From the NCBI GenBank assembly GCA_902806565.1, contig CADCXA010000062.1, positions 620,001-684,000 on the forward strand: a stretch of 64,000 nucleotides of DNA, written 5' to 3'. The notes below the pieces were generated by a model that saw nothing but the letters and a program-made list of their open reading frames with translations, was not told the origin of the DNA and ran no database searches. Below are positions 11,034-19,700 of this stretch, piece by piece (positions within the stretch are counted from its first letter, which is position 1; each line of letters opens with the position of its first letter). This DNA is from Hypoxylon rubiginosum. Its lineage: Eukaryota > Ascomycota > Sordariomycetes > Xylariales > Hypoxylaceae. The position numbers and the translations under genes were made by a program.

Positions 11034-11907
11034 GATGAAGAGGCCGATAAGTTTGTTTGAATATGAGAATGAGGGATGTAAGTTGGTGATTGTGCGGTGT
11101 CTAGTGTTTTGATGGTGCTATGGAAACATATCCCTAAGTCAAGAGACCTAAGGGGCATTTATACCTCTATACCTTTGACTATATTCCGATTTTTTTGTGA
11201 TGAAGTCATTTTGAATTCCTTGATCAATATGTGGATGCCTAAACGATAGACATGAGTATACCTTTTCGCATTTGATAGTCTATGAAGCATTTCATCTTCT
11301 CTTGCGGATCGATTATATTTAGCAAGGCATCATGAATCTGCCTTGACAAGTTTTGCATAGCCTTGATGATGTACGGATTTATTTCTAGAATTATACTAGA
11401 CGTCAGGTGATTGTAAGCAGCTGTGCCGTCGAGATGCAAGGCTAAGGAGACCTCATACCACGAACGACGTAGGATCGATCATACCGCACAATTTCCACCA
11501 CCTATCTACCTAGGTGCATAGTCTAATGAATATGTCTGCCTATTATTTAGCTTTAGATCATCGCTGCAGGAAAGTAAATAGCGTTCAGTGTTCTTATTTT
11601 AAACTTCTCTTTGACATCATTCACCTTACGATCGTCAGGACCCGATGATGTCGTCAAATACTGTATGTCTATAGCTTGAATAGTCTTGATTACGGAACTA
11701 CGAGTGCAATAGACGCAATGGAAGTGAGAACACACAGATGTCTATAAAATACCTATGATAATTCGCCCATCTTTCATCAAACTCCAGATCCAAGCAACAA
11801 GCATTATCACAAATTACACTCAAAAACTACAAGCATAACTTTCATCACTTTCACCAAGTTCATATTACAATCGAAGCATTTCTTTCCTACACGAAACAAC
11901 CGTCAAA
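11034..11907. promoter_or_regulatory. Shared divergent promoter region of two secreted-protein genes
   Basis: Minus-strand TATAAAT at 11158-11164 serves the gene ending at 10215. Plus-strand TATAAAAT at 11743-11750 lies 158 bases before the ATG at 11908 and is followed by a long CA-rich, T-poor leader typical of fungal 5' UTRs. In the middle (11239-11470, minus) an 80-residue open frame looks mildly protein-like but has no start and no recognisable family. Confidence 0.6.
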
Positions 11908-12655
11908 ATGTATGCGAAAGCCTTCCTTATCGCAGCTCTCCTTTCTTCCCTAGCCGTGGGCAACCCCGTCCCTGGAAAGAACCGGCCCATTACAGACAAG
12001 GAATGGGAAGCCCTCAAGTCTGGTGGGTTGAAGAACCGAGCCCCTGGGGGTTCGGTCAATGTCCCAATCACCGAGGCCAAGATGAAGGCTCTACGCGATG
12101 CAGGCCTCGCCGGACGTAGCGACGGCCTGGCTGCCAGAGACAAAGTAATGAACTGTGGACATTTGGTCAGCGGTATCGGAGGTAGCGACGGGCACGGAAA
12201 ATGGATTCCTGTCTCTCAGTTCCGCAACGTTGCGAATGAGTTTTGTACGTGGTCAATGGTTCCATTTAAGCAAACTGGATTTTTTTCTCTAACTAATTCT
12301 TATAGGCAATGCGTACGTTGGAACCGACATCGCTAAAGATCACGAGACCAGTGATACATACGCCATCAGTTTGACAAACCAAGATGACGACAGCAAGCCT
12401 GGATCTCCTGGGAATATCGTGTTTGCCATCTACAACACCGAGCGTGATAGTACCTACGTCGTTGATCATGACAGGTGCTTGAGTGCCATGAAAGCACCGC
12501 TGGGTAACCATATCAAGCGCACTATCAACGGAGAGGAGCACGTCCAGCTTAGTAAGAGGGATAACTGCTACGGCAAAAAACACGACGACTACGAGGGGGG
12601 ATATTACAAGATTGATGGTATCGGAGCCTTTGGGAGTGAAGTATACTCAGCTTAA
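11908..12655 (+). CDS. Small secreted cysteine-containing protein
   Basis: Exons are 11908-12244 and 12306-12655; the 61-base intron starts GTACGT, has CTAAC near its end, and the split TGC codon restores Cys. The 228-residue product has a strong signal peptide (MYAKAFLIAALLSSLAVG, then NPVPGK). A propeptide-like region with two short similar segments (ITDKEWEALKSGGL and ITEAKMKALRDAGL) ends near LAARD. The mature part has four cysteines (MNC, EFC, DRC, DNC) and ends in GGYYKIDGIGAFGSEVYSA. The stretch NQDDDSKPGSPGNIVFAIYN and the Gly/Tyr-rich tail look like a small secreted family seen in plant- and insect-associated fungi, but I cannot name it. The duplicated IT..K..AL..GGL segment in the propeptide is unusual. 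Confidence 0.8.
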
Positions 12656-13085
12656 GTGTGCGTTTCTTTAAAGAGCGCTTGTTTGATTGTGACCTCTTAT
12701 CGATGGTGTTCAGAGGGGGAGGCATGAGTAGATTTTCTATTTGGAGGGCTTTCGGGGTTTCTAGTTATTAGTTATAGTTTATAAAGAGTCTCATGTTACT
12801 AAGCCAGCACGCACCCCTGATTCGTACTATCGATTTTATAATCCATCGTATATACTAGGTCAGAAAATCGTGTTACGTACCTAGGTACCCAGGTAGATAC
12901 TTGTTTGACGGTAGAGGCTCTTGGCAGGCTTTATGGATATAAGAGATCCAATAAGTGTCCTAATACATGGGTTTCAAGGATGTGAGCGCTATTTACTTGA
13001 CAAGCGAGAGATCGGATCCTCCAGACGAATCTCTAATCAATTACAGGCTATGTATGATGTGGCAGCATTCGTGTGTTTTGCTTTT
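12656..13085. other. Intergenic
   Basis: The 3' flank of the secreted-protein gene. It contains the palindromic core TACCTAGGTACC at about 12878-12890 and no convincing coding frame. Confidence 0.4.
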
Positions 13086-13478
13086 CTATTCAATGAGCGT
13101 CTGTTTTTCATTATAGTCTTCCCACAACTTGGCGTAGCGTGGTGGTAAGCCTGAGTATCCCGCCGGTTGCTCTCCCTTTCCAGGTTCCACTTCCCTATAG
13201 TAGCGGGTCTCAAGCATGGCGGCTTTGAGGCTTCTCAACAGCGCTGGCTTTTGTGCGGCGTCTATCTCCGGAGTTCTTTCGACCCATTGGTCTAGCGAGT
13301 AGAATAGACCTTCTATGTCCTTGTATAGATATTTCTCGTTTCTTTGCCAGTCTTTATGAATCTTCAGCGCAGAAATCAAGGTATCGGTCACCTCTGGCCC
13401 GTTATACATCGCGGTGTGTAGGACGGTCATGCCTCTATTGCGCAGTTCGAGGTTGGTTACGGGAGACAAAAGCTGCAT
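13086..13478 (-). pseudogene. Ankyrin-repeat gene C-terminal remnant
   Basis: The 130-residue frame begins with an ankyrin-type unit (NLELRNRGMTVLHTAMYNGPEVTDTLISAL) and continues into a charged non-repeat tail ending at a clean stop. There is no upstream exon: the DNA above 13500 becomes AT-rich and stop-filled. The start is not a credible initiation site. It is probably the 3' end of a larger ankyrin protein whose 5' part was lost at the 13.5-13.75 kb scar. Confidence 0.5.
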
Positions 13479-13539
13479 CCAGCGCTTGAATCAAATCAAT
13501 CCTGAGGACCCACAATAAAAGATCTAAACCACCAAATTT

Positions 13540-13760
13540 TATCGTGATATTCGTTATTTTATAAAATTAAGTCCTATAATATATATATATATATCCATTA
13601 AATATTTCTTAATTGGGGAATTAATGGGGCATGCCTTATTTAATTTTGACTGATTTCTTTATTAATCAGAAAAAAAAATTATTTGACTTGGATAAATTTC
13701 CAAAATTCTCTGATTAGGCAATCTGAACCGAGTTAATTGTCAATCAAACCAATCATGCGA
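13540..13760. other. AT-rich scar with (TA)n run
   Basis: A sharply AT-rich block, including an AT dinucleotide run at about 13577-13596 and an A-run near 13672, sits between two broken gene ends that point away from it. Its composition resembles a small RIP-mutated insertion. Confidence 0.45.
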
Positions 13761-13762
13761 TT

Positions 13763-14472
13763 GAATTGATTCAAGCGCTGAGCTGCGTAAGGAGTCTCCC
13801 GAACCGGCCCACAGAGAAATAATGGATGCCCTGATGCATGTCAGTAGAACGTTAGTTGAACTGAATGATTTCTCTCAAGCGGCACCGCTGGTCAAAGAAG
13901 CGCTGGAGCGGGAAGAGCAAGTCTCGGGACCAGATGATCTTGCGTGCTTGCCAATACGAATATTCCTTGGGGAGATTATGCATGCTCTCTCTGATTCTGA
14001 ACAGGCAGCGGAAGTCTTCTCAAAGGTGGCCGTGACAATTCAAGCGACAGAAGATATCCGCAAACTTTTAACCTGCGAAGAAGAAATTTTCGTCTTCGCT
14101 CTTTTCTCTCGCTCTATTTTTGAGGCTGGACGAGTCGATGAGTCAGAAGGGAATGCCGGGAATGCCATTGCTCTCAATAAGACCCTTTCACCGCCAGGTT
14201 GTCCAGTATTTGATACATTTCCTAGCGACTTTCGCAAGTTCTTACAGAAAATCCAGGAAGCTTCTGTTAGTGAAAATCAAGAGCCTTTGGCACCTAGGGC
14301 TATTCTATCAAGCGAACAGTCAAGCTCAAGCACCTTGGTCACACAGCCTTCAAGCACCAATGGAGAGCAAGAGACACAGAAGGTGCCACAACCCTCGGTT
14401 AAATCGTCACCGAAAGCAGAACTGTTTCGAGAGGTTATTCATGGTGGATCGAAGCGAACGTCGACTTTCTGA
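13763..14472 (+). pseudogene. TPR-type helical repeat remnant, N-terminally truncated
   Basis: The annotated ATG is at 13822, but good coding sequence in the same frame (AELRKESPEPAHREI) extends upstream to about 13763, where it meets a stop at the AT-rich scar. The product (216 residues from the ATG) has TPR-like helices (FSQAAPLVKEALEREEQVSG, then SEQAAEVFSKVAVTI), as in the C-terminal repeats of fungal STAND/NLR-type or kinesin-light-chain-like proteins, and a Ser/Pro/Gln-rich tail. No NTPase part is present. It probably is a fragment of a larger repeat protein. Confidence 0.5.
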
Positions 14473-14779
14473 CCTAATTAATACCGTGACAGACTCAATA
14501 ACATGACTGCCCGGGTTAGTGAGTTGGCTAGTCTCTTTGTCCAAGAAAATATGTAATAAATGAGGTCTCCCCCCTATTTAGCCCCTTTTTTGCTTTTCAA
14601 CCATTATTTATAGTTACAGAATGACCTTACTGAAGCTCTCACGACTTTTCGATTGAGGGGTTCAAATTGATTATTTTTATAAACTTCTAGACGTAATATC
14701 TGTGAAGCTATCAGTACCCTAGGTACCTCTATACAACAACGACGGCTTGTAGCGGTTCACAAAGATTGCCATCTTGCGG
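14473..14779. other. Intergenic
   Basis: Convergent 3' ends of the TPR remnant and the SprT-like gene. CCTAGGTACC occurs near 14718. I see nothing else. Confidence 0.4.
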
Positions 14780-15736
14780 CTAAGGAGATATCGTTACCAT
14801 GTTATCCGTATGCCAACGGATCACTTTCCGTATAGTATCCTGAATTTTTTTGATGATCTCGAATATCTTTCTAGTCCTTGTTAGCCATGGGCCAGGTATA
14901 GGTTTGATAATATCGTGATCCCCCATACCTATCAAATCGGGGTGCCACTCGTCGATCGTACTATTAATCTCGCTACACATAGCAACAAACGCCTCCCCGT
15001 GACTGTTGACAGTATCACTTACGTAGACCCTGCCTTCCCCGGGACACCAATCCCAATAAAGAGCGATAAAACAATGAATCATCTCGTGTGACAAGATAGT
15101 CATCATCTGCATCCTGGTGAAATGTCGTCCGCCAGAAACCCTGCCCATCGCGATTAGTGTCTTCTTGCTCAGCGGCGATGGAAAATCGCTGTAGGCTAGA
15201 AGATTCGGCTTTTGTAATCGCCACTCCACCTGGTGCCAAGCCCACGGATCATAACGTAACATCTCGAATTCCACCAGCCCGCCTCGCCGCTGAGTCAAAG
15301 AACCGGCGAAAAAAATCGTATCCAAGAGCCCCATGAGATAAACGAGTTGGTCTTGGGAAAAGTCAGTCGTGTCGGAGGAAAATTCCCTGATAAACTCCGC
15401 CTTTGCATGCTTTTGCGTTTCTGTCATCTTGGTTTGATCTTCCCGGCAACATCTGCGAATGACGAAATCGATTAGGTCATCGAGCCCATATGCATGTAGA
15501 CGGTTAAACTTATCTTGGTCTGGATTAGTAGACACTAGTTCGTGGGTAAGGCGGTTTTGGTCGTGCTTGGAACAATCGTGGCCGGGGGTCTTTCTAGGTC
15601 GTTTCTCTACTTTCTTGATGAGATAGGAGGCCAGCACTTTCCAAGGCGCCACGGCCATCTTTAAGAGAGAGTTCCATATCACTATGTCGAGTAACCACCA
15701 TAAACCAATTAGGTTCTCCAGCACGGATGACGCCAT
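14780..15736 (-). CDS. SprT-like zinc metallopeptidase
   Basis: A single exon of 318 residues. The zinc-site motif HEMIH is at residues 217-221 (codon for His217 at 15088-15086), followed about 33 residues later by NSHGEAF, the third-ligand context of SprT/Spartan-like proteases. Upstream elements (RRGGLVEFEMLRYD, a substrate-strand region ending before the helix MQMMTILSHEMIH) fit the SprT-like fold. Spartan-type enzymes cut DNA-protein crosslinks, but this protein lacks a visible zinc-binding C-terminal module and starts with a hydrophobic Trp-rich segment (LIGLWWLLDIVIWNSLLKMAV) that could be a membrane anchor. It belongs to the many fungal SprT-domain proteins of unknown role. It is divergent from NAD+ synthetase. 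Confidence 0.75.
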   Translation of the reverse strand: MASSVLENLIGLWWLLDIVIWNSLLKMAVAPWKVLASYLIKKVEKRPRKTPGHDCSKHDQNRLTHELVSTNPDQDKFNRLHAYGLDDLIDFVIRRCCREDQTKMTETQKHAKAEFIREFSSDTTDFSQDQLVYLMGLLDTIFFAGSLTQRRGGLVEFEMLRYDPWAWHQVEWRLQKPNLLAYSDFPSPLSKKTLIAMGRVSGGRHFTRMQMMTILSHEMIHCFIALYWDWCPGEGRVYVSDTVNSHGEAFVAMCSEINSTIDEWHPDLIGMGDHDIIKPIPGPWLTRTRKIFEIIKKIQDTIRKVIRWHTDNMVTISP

Positions 15737-16768
15737 ATTTGACTACAACACCGAAAAATCTAGTGAGGTACCTATATATATATGCTTATCCAGGTCGGTA
15801 AGGTAGTCTCTTGAGCGTATGCCTCTGTGGGAGATTTCTGATGATGTTCGATGATTCTTACCTCGGTGGCCTTCTATAGATTTTGAACTGCATTCCGAAC
15901 TATACTTGGCTGTTTGTTGTAGTGTATTTCTAAAATAATTTGTTTCGGTATAGAAGCCCCTTTCCATTCTTAACCTTTGAGTAAAATAAATCTATATCCA
16001 GTCGATAAATAAAGAAATATTTGATAACTGTTTTGCTGTCATCAACTACCTGGTTATCTGGTCGGAACAATTGATTGTTCATCTCGTCTCGTTCACTTTT
16101 TCAAGCTATTATCTAGGTACCTAGGTACTTAAAATACATCCAAAAGTGTACCTCGGCACTTAAGAATTCCCAAGTCATGTTATTCTGTACATGTAGGTAG
16201 CCGGGTAAGTTTTTGTCCATATTGAGACTCATTAAGAGACAGATATAAGAGAAATACTGGTTTTCTTCTCAAAAGAAGTTAGTGAGTAGTTCATACTCCT
16301 GCGATACCGGTGCACTAGAAAGTAGATGTTGTTCTAATAAGGTGTAGAAATTTAAAACGGCCCACCCTAGGTACTCTTAGGTCTCAAAAAACTATAGAGT
16401 TTCTGTCTCAACTTGTATTATCGTGCAATCACTTACCGTTTCTTTTTCTTTCGATTGCTAGTCCCTTTCGTTGAGTCGTTACCTTATGTAAGTTGTAAGG
16501 TAAGGTGTCAGAATGTCAAAGCTGAGTCATGAGACGCTAAAAATGACCTACCGGAAGTGGCCGAATTATCTCCGATGATTTATGGTCCACCCTACTCGCA
16601 CCCACCCTACTAATTCACTCCACCTCTTCTACTTAAACATCCGGATACACAGTTTGAGGTAACTTCCTTCTCATTGCATCGGCGCTGTTTGTGGAAGAAT
16701 ATCATCTAGATTCCTCTTATACTCGTCATATTTCTCTTCGTACTCCAATTCTAACTCCGGGCGCCACC
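15737..16768. promoter_or_regulatory. Divergent intergenic region between SprT-like gene and NAD+ synthetase
   Basis: About 1 kb. It holds a TATATATATA run near 15774-15783, CTAGGTACCTAGGTAC at about 16113-16128 and another CCTAGGTAC at about 16365. A C/T-rich leader precedes the ATG at 16769, whose context GCCACCATGGG is a near-ideal initiation site. Confidence 0.5.
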
Positions 16769-19700
16769 ATGGGCCACCTTATCACGGTCGCGACTTGCAA
16801 TCTCAATCAGTGGGCGCTGGACTTCGAGGGCAATACCAAGCGCATCATCGAAAGCATTCATAAAGCCAAGGATGCTGGAGCAAGGCGAGTAGACAGCCTC
16901 CTCCCTATCAATACTTCCCATCGACATTCATACTAACCCTACTCTATCTAGTCTTCGTGTTGGACCCGAGGTAATATTGAGTTATTTTCTTCATCCTGTT
17001 GCGGGAATCATGTCTCAAATCCAAATATCCCGGGTTATGACCCGGTGCTCCTCTTTTCTTCGCTTGCGGACGCCGTCGCTAACTTTTCCCACCGTAGTTA
17101 GAAATATGTGGCTATGGATGTGTATGTTCTACCTACCCTGCCACAGATATTATGCATATATGTAATAAATTGTTGCTGAATACTCCTCAAGCTTGACCAC
17201 CTCCTCGAACAGGACCTTTATTTACATTCTTTGCAATGCCTCGAGATCATCCTTAGTGATGAGTCATGCTACGACATCCTCCTTGATGTCGGTATGCCAA
17301 TACTCCACAGAAATGTCCGATATAACTGCCGTGTTGTAGGTCTTCCCTTGCACATCCTTTGCTACTCATTTTACATATCGAATTATAAGGCGTGTGCATA
17401 ATGCGCTAACACTTCCCTAGATCTGCTTCAACGGGAAGATCCTGTTGATTCGCCCAAAGCTTTACCTAGCAGGTGATGGAAATTAGTACGTGTGTTTGCA
17501 TACGCGATGGCTTCCTTTATCCCAGCTCTCATCTCCTACCCGCTTTGATACTTGTACACGTAGTGGATATCGACGTATCTAGAAGCATGCCGTAGATGGG
17601 TTGCGACTAACGCTATCGGTAGCCGCGAACAGCGTTTCTTCACACCCTGGCTCCGACCTCAATACTGCGAAGACTACTACCTGCCGCGTATGTTGTGGAA
17701 GCTACAAGGATCCAACAAAGTCAGAATAGGAGATGCAGTGATCAGCACCGTGAGTCCGGCCACGCTTAAGCAGCGATGAGTTGAGCTGACCATTCACCAT
17801 AGCCCGACACGACTATTGGCTGCGAAACTTGCGAGGAGCTGTTCACACCCGATCCTGTAAGCCGCTCTCTACCTCTCTTGACATCGCGATATCCGTACAC
17901 CTATGGCTGGTTTAAAATCGTATATATCTATCGAGAAGCAAGAACGCGATATGGCTAATACCAAATGCTAGCCGCACAACCACATGTCGCTAAATGGTGT
18001 GGAAGTCATCACCAACTCTAGCGGCTCGCACTTTACTCTGCGGAAACTGAATACTCGCATGCAGCTTATTACGGAGGGTGAGTATTATTATGACTTTGCT
18101 GCTTAAGTGGAAGAAGCTAATTATTATGCAGCAACGAGGAAGAACGGAGGAATATACATTTATGCGAACCAACAGTATGCAGCCTTTACTACATCAGTTA
18201 CCTCCCTCCTCGGACACGTAGCTCAGTGCTCGATGTATACCGATTTTCGTTCGATATGACTCGAGTGTCGTTTCTTTTGTCAATGGCACTGTGACGATGG
18301 AACCACTAACGTTACGATAGGGGCTGCGACGGAGATAGATTGTATTGTGAGTCCGTGCTCATAATCTGTGACGACAGCGCTAACAGGGTATAGATGACGG
18401 TAACATAATGCTGGTTGGCTCTCACGCATCACTTTACTGACCTTATACCTAGGATGTGCCATGATCATATGCAACGGTAAACTTCTAGCGCAGGGTTCCC
18501 AATTCAGCCTGACAGATGTTGAAGTTGTCTCCGCCACCGTGGATCTTGAAGAAGTTCGGGCATATCGATGTGCACCTTCCCGTGGACTACAGGCCGTGCA
18601 GGCACCGGTATACGAGCGAATTGAGACTCCCTTCGAGTTGAGCTCGGAAGAAGGTGACCTAGACATGAACCTTGTTCCGTCTATAGAAATAGAGCCTCGA
18701 TACCACTCACCGGAGGAAGAAATAGCCTTGTGTACCGGTTCCTACCTTTGGGATTATCTCCGAAGATGCGGTGCAGCGGGTTATCTCGTACCATTGTCTG
18801 GCGGTACGTATAGCATACATTTCTGATACATTGTATTACCCCTTTTAACCACTGCTAACACACACGTCTTAGGCATTGATTCTTGTGCTGTATGAAACCT
18901 GTCCTCACCGTTGGTTCTTGATCTGGGCCCCCTGCTAAGAAGCTGGCAGACCGCAACTATCGTATTCTCAATGTGTCGCCTGGTCATCGAAGCCTGTAAG
19001 GCCGGTAACGAGCAGGTAATCGCCGACGTGAAGCGCCTGGCGAAATTTGGGGAGGGTAAAGTCCCCGACACAGCCGAAGAATTATGCAATCAATTGTTCC
19101 ACACCGTTTATATGGTGAGTCCTCATTATGCAGTATATGTACGTCTACGTTTGCCGCTAATGAATACTTGTCCAGGGCATGTCTAAGCAGAGTTCGAAGG
19201 AGACGCGCCAGAGAGCCAGGGACTTGGCAGAGGCCATTGGCGCTTACCGTAAGGATATTTATTTTACATTCTACATGCCAATATTTCATCCTTCTCAAGG
19301 GAACACAAGGGAATATCTCTAAGGCTTTAGGGAGCTGTTATTACGACCTCAGCCTCGACTCACGTCACCTCTGTCCACATGTCAATGGACTCCTTCTAGC
19401 TGATGGAGTTTATCTATTACGTGGAGCTCGTCGTGTTTCTTTGATGCCTCGATTTTCTGATGGGTCTTCTTTGAGCTGGTGCTAACCCCGATTACAGATA
19501 TCAACCTAGATATTGATGAAATTTACCACGGTTAGAATCCCGAAACCACCCATTCCTCGACTGACTATATCATGAGCGGAATGTCTTCAAACTTTGGTGA
19601 AAGGAAATAGCTGACAAATTTCTTCGCAGCCCAGCGCAACCTGATAGTCAATACTCTCGATTTTGAACCGAAATTTAAGGTTGAAGGTGGAACTATTGCC

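Noticed and set aside
10149..11112. Long plus-strand open frames opposite the secreted-protein gene
   Set aside because: They mirror the minus-strand gene, which has a signal peptide, Kex2 sites and a TATA box; the plus-strand products have no domain character.
11239..11470. Possible protein remnant in the divergent promoter (minus)
   Set aside because: About 80 residues look weakly protein-like (RSWYEVSLALHLDG and on), but there is no start, no family and a stop right upstream.
18804..18949. Frameshift or premature stop (GCTGTATGA) after SGGIDSCA in NAD+ synthetase
   Set aside because: The stop is removed by a normal intron (18890-18949, GTATGA...GCTAAG...GGCAG) that restores [14 protein letters not shown]; the gene is intact.
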